A DNA stretch of 20,890 bases from CAMBDR01 sp046597185 (GCA_046597185.1 JBKJLF010000572.1:1-20890), one strand, 5' to 3'. Positions 1 through 8,895 are shown, counted from the stretch's first letter. Notes: generated from the sequence alone by a model not told the origin. Translations and numbers: made by a program.

Positions 1-1904
1 GACCACTTCCCGCAGTCGATACCGCATGCAGCCGCATCAGCGATACCGGTTCGGTGGTGGTTGGCTCCGGCGTGCCCGGCGACCCATCCCTGCCTGAACC
101 CGCTTCCGGCTACCGACTCGGCATTGCGCCTGTGTATGCCAAAACTTATATGGTGGTCAGCGCCAACCCGCTCGCTTCCAAGGCCGGGTGCGATATTCTT
201 AAAGCAGGCGGTTCCGCCGTCGATGCCGCCATTGCGGTGCAAGCCGTACTTGGCCTGGTGGAACCACAATCGTCGGGCCTGGGTGGCGGTGCGTTTATGT
301 TGCATTACAATGCCCAAACCAAACAAGTGCAATCCTATGACGGACGCGAAACCGCACCCGCTGCCGCAACCGAAGATTACCTACGCTACATCAGCAGCAG
401 CAACCATGCGCCACCCTTGCCCGCAGTGGGCACCCCCGCGTTTGCCGGCGTGCGCGCCAGTGGCCGCTCAATCGGCACGCCCGGCGTTATGCGTATGTTG
501 GAGTTGGCCTACCGCGACAATGGCAAATTGGCCTGGGGCAGTATGTTCCAATCCGCCATCAGGCTCTCGCAAGACGGCTTTAAAATCAGTGGCCGCCTGG
601 CCGACGCCATCGCACTCAACCGCACCAACTTATTGCAAGACAGCGAAGCCACCGCCTATTTTTTAAACCCCGACCTGTCCCCCAAAACCCTGGGCACCGT
701 GCTGAAAAACCCCGATTACGCCCAAACCCTGGGCGCGATTGTGCGAAACGGTGCCGATGCCATGTATACCGGCCCCATCGCCCGCGCCATCGTCGATAAA
801 ATCCACGCCACCAGCAGCGGCGGCACTACCCTCAGCGCCATCACACCCGGTTTAACCGAATTGTCCGATCTGGCCAATTATTCGGCCAAGCGGCGTGAAG
901 CCATCTGCCGCACCTACCGCAGCTACTGGGTGTGCGGCATGCCTCCGCCGTCGTCAGGCGGCTTGGCTGTAGCGCAAACCCTGGGCATTTTGGAAAAATT
1001 TAATATGGCCAGCTATGCCCCCGCCGCCCTTGATTTGTATGGCGGCAAACCGAATGTGACGGGTGTGCATTTGATCAGCGAAGCCGAACGCCTGGCCTAT
1101 GCCGACCGCAATAAATATGTGGCCGATACCGATTTTGTGCCCCTGCCGGGCGGCAGCCCGAGCGCCATGCTGGACAAAAACTACCTGCTCTCGCGCGCCA
1201 ATTTAATCCGCATGGATAAAAGCATGGGTACGGCCAGCCCCGGCGTGTTTACCAATACGCCAGCACGTGGCTTGAGCATCGCCGAAGGTCGTGGCACCAC
1301 CCATATTTCCATCGTCGATAAAGATGGCAATGCCGTGGTGATGACGACCACGGTAGAAAGTTCGATGGGCTCGTTTCATATGACACGCGGCTTTTTGTTG
1401 AACAACCAATTGACCGATTTCAGCTTCGACCCGTCGGACGCCGCCGGCCCCATCGCCAACAAGGTGGAAGCCTTGAAACGGCCGCGCAGTTCGATGGCTC
1501 CAACCCTGGTGTTCAAGCAAGACAGTGATGGCCAGCCGGGTGATTTTGTGATGGCAACTGGCTCGCCCGGCGGCGCGACGATTATTCAGTTTGTGGTAAA
1601 AACCCTGGTCGGCGCATTGGACTGGAATTTGAATGCGCAACAAGCCACGTCCATGGTGAATTTTGGTGCCGCCAACAGCCCCACCACCAATGTGGGCGGT
1701 GAACACCCGAATATCAAAACCGGTACGCCAGAGAACCCCTTGGTAGCCGGTTTAAAAGCACTGAGCCATACCGTGAATACGGCAGCGCAATCGAGCGGGG
1801 TCAGCACCATTATGAAAACCCAAGTCAACAATGCCCCGGTATTGGTGGGCGGTGCCGATCCACGGCGTGAGGGCCTGGCCCTGGGCGATGGTTTTACGCC
1901 TTGA
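1..1904 (+). CDS. ggt: Gamma-glutamyltransferase, 5'-truncated by window edge
   Basis: This is an Ntn hydrolase that cleaves the gamma-glutamyl bond of glutathione and related peptides, releasing glutamate or transferring it to amino acids; the family is normally periplasmic or secreted. The frame is open from base 3 with no stop or convincing start, so the true start and any signal peptide lie upstream. The first in-window start-like codon is a GTG at 54, which is unlikely to be real. Family marks are clear: GGSAVDAAIAVQ near the N-terminus, PPPSSGGLA in the large subunit, and GRGTTHISIVD, whose first Thr (codon at 1296) is the expected autocleavage site and nucleophile. RPRSSMAPT and GSPGGATII follow, matching the oxyanion and substrate loops, and the protein ends with the typical DPRREGLALGD tail. 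All the expected catalytic elements in the visible part are intact. It converges on the Anbu operon with 56 bp between stop codons. Confidence 0.95.
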   Translation, partial: PLPAVDTACSRISDTGSVVVGSGVPGDPSLPEPASGYRLGIAPVYAKTYMVVSANPLASKAGCDILKAGGSAVDAAIAVQAVLGLVEPQSSGLGGGAFMLHYNAQTKQVQSYDGRETAPAAATEDYLRYISSSNHAPPLPAVGTPAFAGVRASGRSIGTPGVMRMLELAYRDNGKLAWGSMFQSAIRLSQDGFKISGRLADAIALNRTNLLQDSEATAYFLNPDLSPKTLGTVLKNPDYAQTLGAIVRNGADAMYTGPIARAIVDKIHATSSGGTTLSAITPGLTELSDLANYSAKRREAICRTYRSYWVCGMPPPSSGGLAVAQTLGILEKFNMASYAPAALDLYGGKPNVTGVHLISEAERLAYADRNKYVADTDFVPLPGGSPSAMLDKNYLLSRANLIRMDKSMGTASPGVFTNTPARGLSIAEGRGTTHISIVDKDGNAVVMTTTVESSMGSFHMTRGFLLNNQLTDFSFDPSDAAGPIANKVEALKRPRSSMAPTLVFKQDSDGQPGDFVMATGSPGGATIIQFVVKTLVGALDWNLNAQQATSMVNFGAANSPTTNVGGEHPNIKTGTPENPLVAGLKALSHTVNTAAQSSGVSTIMKTQVNNAPVLVGGADPRREGLALGDGFTP

Positions 1905-1941
1905 TGTAGTAAAGCTATCTGGTGCCGAACCGACTTATACT

Positions 1942-1972
1942 ACAGGTCTATACCACAGGTCTATACCACAGG
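1942..1972. repeat. 13-bp tandem repeat, 2.4 copies, at the anbu stop
   Basis: The unit ACAGGTCTATACC occurs at 1942-1954 and 1955-1967, followed by a partial ACAGG to 1972. On the minus strand it covers the last codons and the TAG stop of the Anbu gene, so the second unit also carries a stop in the extended tail. I see no convincing terminator between this gene and ggt; an inverted repeat TGTAGTA/TACTACA (1905-1911 and 1938-1944) has a 26-nt loop and no T-run. Confidence 0.85.
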
Positions 1973-2767
1973 CCAGCGCCGAATCGGCACCAGATTATTC
2001 GGCATATTGATGCTGGAAATGGCATGCAGTGTATTTTGTTCCTGATTCCACAGCGGATCATCCAGATTTTCAAACGCCTGCTTCAACCGTGCACCCCATA
2101 GCTTGCGGATTTCGTTGAAGTAGGCATTGTTTTCATCGATATTGACGAAGTGATTCACGGAGAGGCTATTGGCTTCGTACACCAATAAATCCAGCGGCAA
2201 ACCGACCGAAATATTCGAGCGCAAAGTAGAATCCATCGAAATGAGCGCGCATTTGGCCGCTTCATTGAGCGAGGTTTTCGGGTTGATGACCCGATCAATA
2301 ATCGGTCTGCCGTATTTCGATTCGCCAATCTGAAAATACGGGTTTTCGCCATGCGATTCTATAAAATTGCCGGGCGAATAAAATTGGAACAGGCGACAAT
2401 TCTCGTCCCGGATTTGGCCACCAAAAATAATGCCAATTTCAAAGGGAATATTAAAGGTATTGAGTGAGGTGGCGTCCTTTTGATACACCTGCCGAATCGC
2501 TTCACCAATCACTTCCGCCGCTTCAAACATCGAGCGCGCATTCCAGATGGTGCGACCACTGCCGGGCGCTTGTTCCGATACAATATTGAGCACCGATTGC
2601 GAAATCGACAGATTGCCCGAAGTCATCAAGGTCATGACACGCTCGCCCGTGACTTCAAATACCGTCATCTTGCGAAACGTGCCAATATGATCCACCCCGG
2701 CATTGGTGCGCGAGTCCGATAAAAACACCAAACCCGCATCCAGCAACATCGCTACGCAATAAGTCAT
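1961..2767 (-). CDS. Anbu, proteasome-type Ntn hydrolase
   Basis: The 268-residue protein matches the Anbu family (ancestral beta subunit; COG3484, 'predicted proteasome-type protease'). It begins MTYCVAML, so removal of Met1 would expose Thr2 as the N-terminal nucleophile without a long propeptide. SDSRTNAG (Asp18) and FRKMTVF (Lys33) sit where the proteasome catalytic Asp and Lys are expected, and MTSGNLS follows in the strand typical of beta subunits. Published Anbu proteins form ring or open-helix assemblies and show little or no protease activity on standard substrates; the natural substrate is unknown. The ATG has a good ribosome site (GGGAG about 8 nt upstream). It is the last gene of the amidoligase/transglutaminase operon, 100 bp after the alpha-E gene, a gap that may hold its own promoter. 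Family assignment is firm; the role in peptide turnover is inferred from neighbours. Confidence 0.93.
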   Translation of the reverse strand: MTYCVAMLLDAGLVFLSDSRTNAGVDHIGTFRKMTVFEVTGERVMTLMTSGNLSISQSVLNIVSEQAPGSGRTIWNARSMFEAAEVIGEAIRQVYQKDATSLNTFNIPFEIGIIFGGQIRDENCRLFQFYSPGNFIESHGENPYFQIGESKYGRPIIDRVINPKTSLNEAAKCALISMDSTLRSNISVGLPLDLLVYEANSLSVNHFVNIDENNAYFNEIRKLWGARLKQAFENLDDPLWNQEQNTLHAISSINMPNNLVPIRRWPVV

Positions 2768-2822
2768 TATCTGCTCCCAAGACTAAAAGAATAATGATCT
2801 TACCCTAAAGCTTGGCCGCCAT

Positions 2823-2851
2823 GTTGTACCATCGCTGTCACGTTGTTGCAA
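2823..2851 (-). promoter_or_regulatory. Candidate internal promoter for anbu
   Basis: On the minus strand TTGCAA (2851-2846) and TACAAC (2828-2823) are separated by exactly 17 bp, each matching 4 of 6 consensus sigma-70 bases. They lie in the only sizeable gap of the operon, 100 bp between the alpha-E stop and the Anbu start. This would allow Anbu to be expressed apart from the upstream genes. The call rests on motif and spacing only. Confidence 0.35.
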
Positions 2852-2867
2852 GCCGTCAGCTATTTTC

Positions 2868-3827
2868 TCAACTGTTGTTCTCGACTAACGGCACCAAAAA
2901 GTCTTGGCTGATGCGGTTGCCCAGATCAAAGATTTGTTCAAAGAAACGTTCCAAATAGCCATGCAAGCCCGCCTCCAATACCTCTTCGATGCGATTAAAC
3001 TGGAGTTCGGCCAGCATTTTACCCGCCAGCCGTTCGGTGTCGGCCGACGATCTATTGCTCAATTCCTTTAAATTGATTAATACCGCACCCATACAGGCAT
3101 GCAGTGAACGCGGCATGTCGGCGCGCAATATCAATAATTCGGCCACGCGTTTGGGCGTGATCACGTCGCGGTAGACTTTGCGATACACTTCAAAGGCGGA
3201 AACCGAACGTAAAATGGCCGCCCAGTAATAATAATCGTCGGCCTTTTCTTGTTCGTTGACTTCGCCTTTGTCCGCGCCATGGAATTTGATGTCGAGCATG
3301 CGCGCGGTATTGTCGGCCCGTTCCAAAAAGTTGCCCAGCCGAATAAAGGAAAATGCTTCGTCACGCAACATGGTGCCCATGCCGACCCCGCGTGACAGAT
3401 GCGAGCGATATTTCACCCATTCAAAGAAATTGCTCGGGTCTTCTTTCAAAACCGTGCTTTGCAGCAGCGTTTTTAACTCCAACCAGGTGGCATTGTGGGT
3501 TTCCCACACTTCGGTGGTAAGCGTACCACGCACGGCACGCGCATTTTCACGCGCGGCAGTCAGGCAAGTCACAATCGAGGACGGGTTGTTCGGGTCGCGC
3601 ACCATGAAGTCAATTACGTCGGCAGCAAGCACGACGGGATATTTTTTGTCATAGACAGCCTGTAGTTCAGAAATACCCAACACCGCGCGCCAGCCCTGCT
3701 CGGCGCTTTCTTCCGATTGCGGTAGCAGCGCGGTTTGAAACGTCACATCCAGCATGCGAGCGATGTTTTCGGCACGCTCGGTATAGCGGGCCATCCAGAA
3801 TAAGTGATCGGCGGTACGACTGAGCAT
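2868..3827 (-). CDS. Alpha-E domain protein (DUF403), stand-alone
   Basis: The 319-residue all-helical protein belongs to the alpha-E family (COG2307, DUF403), named for its conserved Glu/Arg motif. It starts MLSRTADHLFWMARYTERAE, the family hallmark. The motif ERAENIARMLD (residues 17-27) recurs as ERADNTARMLD (169-179), which points to an internal two-fold repeat. No enzyme active site is known for the family; it occurs next to, or fused with, circularly permuted ATP-grasp enzymes and is thought to help handle their substrate or form a complex with them. The start codon lies 1 bp after the stop of the ATP-grasp gene and has a GGAGA ribosome site inside the end of that gene, so the two are probably translationally coupled. 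Family call is firm; biochemical role unknown. Confidence 0.93.
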   Translation of the reverse strand: MLSRTADHLFWMARYTERAENIARMLDVTFQTALLPQSEESAEQGWRAVLGISELQAVYDKKYPVVLAADVIDFMVRDPNNPSSIVTCLTAARENARAVRGTLTTEVWETHNATWLELKTLLQSTVLKEDPSNFFEWVKYRSHLSRGVGMGTMLRDEAFSFIRLGNFLERADNTARMLDIKFHGADKGEVNEQEKADDYYYWAAILRSVSAFEVYRKVYRDVITPKRVAELLILRADMPRSLHACMGAVLINLKELSNRSSADTERLAGKMLAELQFNRIEEVLEAGLHGYLERFFEQIFDLGNRISQDFLVPLVENNS

Positions 3828-3828
3828 A

Positions 3829-5298
3829 TTATTTCTCCAAAATCCAGGTGTCTTTGGTGCCGCCCCCTTGGGATGAGTTGACGACCAGTGAGCCGCCTTT
3901 TAAGGCAACCCTTGTTAAGCCGCCCGGCACCATTGAAACGGTTTTGCCGGACAAGACGAAGGGGCGTAAATCGATGTGGCGCGGGGCAATACCCGATTCC
4001 ACCCAGGTTGGGCAGTGCGACAGGGCCAGCGTCGGCTGGGCAATATACGTTTCCGGCTTGGCAATGATGCGTTCGCGGAATTGTTCAATTTCTTCCGTGG
4101 TCGAGGCCGGGCCAACCAACATGCCATATCCACCCGCACCATGTACTTCCTTGACCACCAGTTGCGCCAAATTGGCCAGCACATAGCTGAGATCCTGTTT
4201 TTTGCGGCATTGGTAAGTGGGCACGTTTTTGAGTATCGGTTCTTCCGATAAGTAAAAACGGATCATGTCCGGCACAAACGGATAGATCGATTTATCATCC
4301 GCCACACCGGTGCCGATGGCATTGGCCAGCGTGACGCGGCCGGCGCGGTAGGCTTCCAGCAAACCGGGTACGCCCAGCGAGGAATCGGCACGGAAAGCGA
4401 GCGGGTCGAGGAAGTCGTCATCAATGCGGCGGTAGATCACGTCTACCCGCTGCGGCCCACGTGTGGTGCGCATATACACGGTGTGGTCTTTGACGAATAA
4501 ATCTTGCCCTTCAACCAGTTCCACCCCCATTTGCTGGGCCAGGAAGGCGTGTTCAAAGTAGGCCGAGTTATACATGCCAGGGGTGAGCAAGACCACGGTC
4601 GGGTCATCCACCCCCATCGGGGCCACCGAGCGCAAATTGTCGAGCAGGAGGTCGGGGAAGTGCGCCACCGGTGCCACTTTATTGCGCGCAAATAGTTCGG
4701 GAAATAGCCGCATCATCATCTTGCGGTCTTCCAGCATATACGAGACACCCGAGGGCACGCGCAAATTGTCTTCGAGCACGTAAAAGTCGTCGCTATGGCC
4801 TTCGAAATTGGCGCGCACCAGGTCAATACCCGCAATATGCGAATAGATTTGCGATGGCACTTTCACGCCCATCATTTCGGGACGATACTGGGCATTGTTG
4901 AGGATTTGTTCAGCCGGGATCAAACCTTCCGCAATGATTTTTTTGTCATGATAAATATCGTGCAAAAACATATTCAAGGCTTGCACCCGCTGCGCCAGAC
5001 CTTTTTCCAGCGTGCTCCATTCCTGCGCCGGAATGATGCGCGGGATGATGTCGAACGGGATCAGGCGCTCGGTGCCGGCATCATTGCCATATACGGCAAA
5101 GGTAATGCCAACCCGGCGAAAGATTAAATCCGCTTCGGCCCGTTTCTTGGCCAAACTGTCTTCGGATTGCTGGGCTAACCATGCGGCAAACTCGCGGTAG
5201 TGTTTGCGCGGAACGCTTGCAGCAGGGGTATTGCTGGCGGGGTCGGCTGGTGCTTCGGCATTCATTGCTGAATACATCTCATTGAAAAATTCAGGCAT
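3829..5298 (-). CDS. Circularly permuted ATP-grasp protein, stand-alone
   Basis: The 489-residue protein belongs to the circularly permuted ATP-grasp family (COG2308; DUF404/DUF407), predicted to join a carboxylate to an amine through an acyl-phosphate. Visible family motifs in order: VLEDNLRVPSGVSYMLEDR (about 174-192), RRIDDDFLDPL (290-300), ADSSLGVPGL (304-313), GTGVADDKSIYPFVP (329-343), and VVKEVHGAGGYGM (381-393), which holds the expected ATP-contacting Lys383 and an intact glycine-rich loop. LRPFV and QGGGTKDTW follow near the C-terminus. Length is usual for the family. The first 30 residues are Ala/Pro-rich and probably disordered. The ribosome site before this ATG is weak (GAGACC), but the next Met in frame has none. 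The gene sits 27 bp after the transglutaminase gene and 1 bp before the alpha-E gene. Substrate unknown. Confidence 0.93.
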   Translation of the reverse strand: MPEFFNEMYSAMNAEAPADPASNTPAASVPRKHYREFAAWLAQQSEDSLAKKRAEADLIFRRVGITFAVYGNDAGTERLIPFDIIPRIIPAQEWSTLEKGLAQRVQALNMFLHDIYHDKKIIAEGLIPAEQILNNAQYRPEMMGVKVPSQIYSHIAGIDLVRANFEGHSDDFYVLEDNLRVPSGVSYMLEDRKMMMRLFPELFARNKVAPVAHFPDLLLDNLRSVAPMGVDDPTVVLLTPGMYNSAYFEHAFLAQQMGVELVEGQDLFVKDHTVYMRTTRGPQRVDVIYRRIDDDFLDPLAFRADSSLGVPGLLEAYRAGRVTLANAIGTGVADDKSIYPFVPDMIRFYLSEEPILKNVPTYQCRKKQDLSYVLANLAQLVVKEVHGAGGYGMLVGPASTTEEIEQFRERIIAKPETYIAQPTLALSHCPTWVESGIAPRHIDLRPFVLSGKTVSMVPGGLTRVALKGGSLVVNSSQGGGTKDTWILEK

Positions 5299-5325
5299 GG
5301 CAGGTCTCAGGTTGGGTAGGTTAAA

Positions 5326-6339
5326 TCAAGCTGATTGGTTTTGGGAAAAAACGAGCCCGGTATTGCTGGCATTTGAAGCAAATTGCATGCCAATTCTTGG
5401 GTCGTTGGGTAAAAGCGGTGTGACGGTAACGCTGACTTTCAATTGTTGTTCGCCGCCGCCCAGAATCACGCCACGCATCGGCGTGACATCGAAAAAGTCG
5501 CGCCCCCAGCCCACGGTGATGTGCTCATCTTGCACCAGGCAATGGTTGGTCGGGTCGAAATCGACCCAGCCAAAGCCGGCGCAATACACCGAAACCCAGG
5601 CGTGTGAGGCATCGGCCCCAATCAGGCGTTCATGGCCGGGGGCAGGGGTGGTGAGAATGTAGCCGCTGACATAACGGCAGGCAATGCCCAGCGTGCGCAG
5701 GCAACCTATCATCAAATGGGCAAAATCCTGGCATACCCCACGGCGCAGACGCAATACTTCCGATAAGGGGGTGGAAATGGTGGTGGCGCTGCCATCGAAT
5801 TTAAAATCGTTAAAGATGCGATAGGTGAGCGCGAGCGCCGCGTCCAGCAAGGGGCGACCGGGTGTGAAGCAGGGCGCGGCATAATCGGCCAGATCGGTGC
5901 TGCAAATGACATGCGGTGATTCGTACAGGTATTGCGAAATCTCACGCGAGGTGGCGGCGGAACATTGTTCCAGGCTGTCACGCTTGGCTTCCCAGGGCAT
6001 GGAGTCATTGATTTGCGCCAGACTTAAGCGTGGTTGCAGGCGGATTACGGATTCGGCGCGCACCTTGAGTTCCTGGTGGGGCCGGGTAATAGTGACACGT
6101 TTGCTTAAATTGCCAAAAAAATTGATCCGTTCAGAGTCATCGTTGGGTAGCGGATCAATGGTAATGCGATGCGACAAGGTGGTTTGATAATCAAAATCGC
6201 GCGGCGTCATATGCAGTAATTGCTGCGATAAATTGACGTTGCGCTGATAGGTATAGTCGGTGTCGTGCAAGATATGGTAAAGCGTTGCAGTGGAAACCGG
6301 AGCATAAGCGGGAACCGAAGCGGGGGATGTGAGGTTCAT
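5326..6339 (-). CDS. Transglutaminase-like cysteine peptidase
   Basis: The 337-residue protein has a bacterial transglutaminase N-terminal beta domain (roughly 18-100; YHILHDTDYTYQ start, then LLHMTPRD) and a transglutaminase core (about 155-265; COG1305). The catalytic triad is visible: Cys203 in RRGVCQDFAHL, His246 in DASHAWVSVY and Asp262 in WVDFDPTNH. Proteins of this kind adopt the papain fold and more often hydrolyse amide or peptide bonds than crosslink. No signal peptide is evident, so it probably acts in the cytoplasm. Its ATG overlaps the TGA stop of the upstream ATP-grasp/alpha-E gene (ATGA), a strong sign of coupled translation. It is the shorter of the two transglutaminase-type proteins in the operon. 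Substrate unknown; a role in trimming the ligase product is an inference. Confidence 0.92.
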   Translation of the reverse strand: MNLTSPASVPAYAPVSTATLYHILHDTDYTYQRNVNLSQQLLHMTPRDFDYQTTLSHRITIDPLPNDDSERINFFGNLSKRVTITRPHQELKVRAESVIRLQPRLSLAQINDSMPWEAKRDSLEQCSAATSREISQYLYESPHVICSTDLADYAAPCFTPGRPLLDAALALTYRIFNDFKFDGSATTISTPLSEVLRLRRGVCQDFAHLMIGCLRTLGIACRYVSGYILTTPAPGHERLIGADASHAWVSVYCAGFGWVDFDPTNHCLVQDEHITVGWGRDFFDVTPMRGVILGGGEQQLKVSVTVTPLLPNDPRIGMQFASNASNTGLVFSQNQSA

Positions 6340-8885
6340 GGTATGCCCGTCCCATAATTATTGGCCCTGAGGTCGCGTTGCTGTTCGACCGGATCCAGTT
6401 CGGTATTGCTAAAAAAGCGCCGTTCGATGCGTTCGGAAATGGTGGTGCTGGCCTGCATGATTTGCGCCAGCAAGGCCAATAGCGTTGCGCTGTCGTGGCG
6501 TAAGTCGGCTTGCGGCTGCAGATTGCGCAGCGCGTCAAGTACCGGAATTAAGACTTCAATGCTATACGAGCTGGGTAAATGGTAAAGATATTTACGCAAA
6601 CCTTTCAATTGAAATATCACCGAGCGCGGGTTGGTTTCATCGCGCATTAATAAATCGAGAATCGGCAACCACTCCGGCTTGGCCATATAGCGCGAACGAT
6701 AGGTGACGCTGCTATCGGCCAATTCCAGCAGCCATTCGAGTTGGCCATCGGACGGCATGGCGAGCGCGGCTTGGACATTGCGGGTTAAAAATTGCAGGCG
6801 CTCAATCCAACGACCAATCGACAAAAAGCGCCAACCCAGGTCGCGTGTCATACCATCGAGTGCAAAGCCGGTCAGCGTCATGATCGAGGTGGCGGCGTCA
6901 TCGAGTAAGATTAATGCATCGGCCAATAAAGGTTTTTGCACTGCATTATCCACTTGTTGTATCATTTGATTAAGCTTGCGCCAGTTATCCAGTGAGAGAC
7001 GTTCACGCAAATGAAAGGCGACGCCAAATAAATCGCGCAGCGATGACGCAAAGCCCGGCGTATTGGCTTTTACCACGCTGGTAATGAGGGCGCTTTCGAT
7101 TTGTTCGGGCGTTAAGGCGGCCAATGGGGTGGGGCTACCGTTGGCTTGCCAGTGGCTGATCAAACCAGCACTTTGGCACAGTTTGGACAGGCTTAACCAT
7201 TCAGCACCACGCGGTTCGTCGCTGGCATGCAAGCGGTTTTCCAAGGTGGTGCGGGTTAAACGGGCGATGTTTTCACAACGTTCCAGATAGCGCCCAAACC
7301 AGAAGAAATTATCCACCACGCGCGATGAGAGGTGGGCGTCACCCCGGCTGAGGGCGTCACTGGTGGTGGCGTGGTGCAGCAAATGTTGCGGCGTGGTTTT
7401 ACCGCGCGCGGGCACCCAAACGTCTTTGCTGGCGTTGCCGCGCTGCATATTGATGATGCGCGCATCCGGGCCACTGGCCACCCGGGCCAAACCGCCGGGC
7501 ATAATTTGGTAGCCGGTCGGGGTGGCGCAGGCAAACACGCGCAAGCCGATATTGGCGTTGCCCAGCTTCAAGCCTTGCTCGTTGGTCCAAACCGGCGTGG
7601 ACGACATTTCCAATACCCGTTGCGCTACATAGTTTTGCGGGCGTAGCCGCATTTTGGCAATAAAGGCGGCGCGTTGTTCCGGGTTCAGGTCTGCACCAAA
7701 CGTCGGGGCCTGGCGTTGCTGCGGAAAGCTGGGTTTGATGACTAATTGATCAAATTGAGCTATGCTTTGCTCTAATGCGTCTGGTTGGCCGCACCACCAT
7801 GTGTCGATTGAGGGCATTAAGAGGCTTTGCCCCATCACGCGTTGACACAGTTGGGGCAAGAAGCCATACACGGCACCGGATTCCAGCACATTTGCGCCCA
7901 AATTATTGGCGATCAGGACATTGCCACGGCGCGCCGCTTCGGTTAATCCCACCACGCCAATCGAGGAATCGGAGCGCAGCTCCAGCGGGTCGCAATAATC
8001 ATCATCGAGGCGGCGCAAAATAACATGCACCCGTTGCAAACCGGACAGGGTCTTCATCCATACCATGCCATCGCGCACGGTTAAATCGCTCCCTTCCACC
8101 AGGGGGAAGCCCAGGTGGCGCGCCAGATACGATTGTTCATAATAGGTTTCGTTATACGGGCCGGGCGTCAGTAACACCATCAGGGGTGTTTCACTGGGTT
8201 TGAGTTGGGCACCTGATCCGGCGCATTGGCGGCCCCAATAATCGAGGCTGTCACGCAGGGTGGCAAAAAACGCGTCCAGATCCTTGATTTTGAGTTCGCG
8301 GAACAAGTCCGGGAAGGCGCGAGAAATAATTTGACGGTTTTCCAGCGCATACGCAGAACCGGAAGGCGCTTGCGTGCGATCCGTCACCACTTGCCAGCGC
8401 CCATCCGGGCCACGCGCCAGATCGGCGGCGTAGGTGTGCAGGGCAATTCCATCCAGCGCGCGAATGCCGTGGCAGGGGCGTAAAAAACCGCCATTGCCAT
8501 ACACCAGGCCCGCCGGCAACAAGCCTTCGCTCATTAAAGTTTGTGGGCCGTAGATATCCAGCAGGAGATGATTGAGCAGGCTCACCCGTTGAATCACCGC
8601 TTCTTCAATGGTTTGCCATTCATCGCGCGCAATGATGAAGGGCAGCACTTCCAGGCTCCAAGGGCGTTGCGAACCGCGTGGGTCGGCATACACATGGTAG
8701 GTCACGCCATTTTCACGCACCTGGCGTTGCACCGTATTGATGCGTTGACGCACCATTTCAGGCGCTTCATTCTCCAGTTGTTCGTACAAGGCCTTCCAGT
8801 GTGGCCGTACCTGCCCACTGCTATCAAGCATTTCATCGTAGCCCGATAGCTTGTGGGGGTAAGTGGATAAAAGCGCCTGCGGCAT
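6336..8885 (-). CDS. Circularly permuted ATP-grasp / alpha-E fusion protein
   Basis: The 849-residue protein has an N-terminal circularly permuted ATP-grasp domain (about 1-480) joined through a short linker to a C-terminal alpha-E domain starting near 515 (LSSRVVDNFFWFGRYLERCE). It is a fused paralogue of the two stand-alone proteins encoded downstream. Shared ATP-grasp motifs include APSGSAYALENR, RRLDDDYCDPL and SDSSIGVVGL. Differences are marked: the segment after LVIKPSF lacks the glycine-rich loop of the stand-alone protein (it reads PQQRQAPTFG), GTGVADD is replaced by GANVLES, and QGGGTKDTW by RGNASKDVW. It may therefore bind nucleotide or substrate differently, or act as a partner subunit. 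The start has a strong ribosome site (AGGAG, 6 nt spacing) just after the stop of the upstream gene, a gap of 10 bp. Product and substrate unknown. Confidence 0.92.
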   Translation of the reverse strand: MPQALLSTYPHKLSGYDEMLDSSGQVRPHWKALYEQLENEAPEMVRQRINTVQRQVRENGVTYHVYADPRGSQRPWSLEVLPFIIARDEWQTIEEAVIQRVSLLNHLLLDIYGPQTLMSEGLLPAGLVYGNGGFLRPCHGIRALDGIALHTYAADLARGPDGRWQVVTDRTQAPSGSAYALENRQIISRAFPDLFRELKIKDLDAFFATLRDSLDYWGRQCAGSGAQLKPSETPLMVLLTPGPYNETYYEQSYLARHLGFPLVEGSDLTVRDGMVWMKTLSGLQRVHVILRRLDDDYCDPLELRSDSSIGVVGLTEAARRGNVLIANNLGANVLESGAVYGFLPQLCQRVMGQSLLMPSIDTWWCGQPDALEQSIAQFDQLVIKPSFPQQRQAPTFGADLNPEQRAAFIAKMRLRPQNYVAQRVLEMSSTPVWTNEQGLKLGNANIGLRVFACATPTGYQIMPGGLARVASGPDARIINMQRGNASKDVWVPARGKTTPQHLLHHATTSDALSRGDAHLSSRVVDNFFWFGRYLERCENIARLTRTTLENRLHASDEPRGAEWLSLSKLCQSAGLISHWQANGSPTPLAALTPEQIESALITSVVKANTPGFASSLRDLFGVAFHLRERLSLDNWRKLNQMIQQVDNAVQKPLLADALILLDDAATSIMTLTGFALDGMTRDLGWRFLSIGRWIERLQFLTRNVQAALAMPSDGQLEWLLELADSSVTYRSRYMAKPEWLPILDLLMRDETNPRSVIFQLKGLRKYLYHLPSSYSIEVLIPVLDALRNLQPQADLRHDSATLLALLAQIMQASTTISERIERRFFSNTELDPVEQQRDLRANNYGTGIP

Positions 8886-8895
8886 AATCGCTCCT

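Noticed and set aside
1203..1706. Open frame of 167 codons antisense to ggt
   Set aside because: It lies inside a strongly coding, well-conserved gene; its translation shows no family features and no ribosome site.
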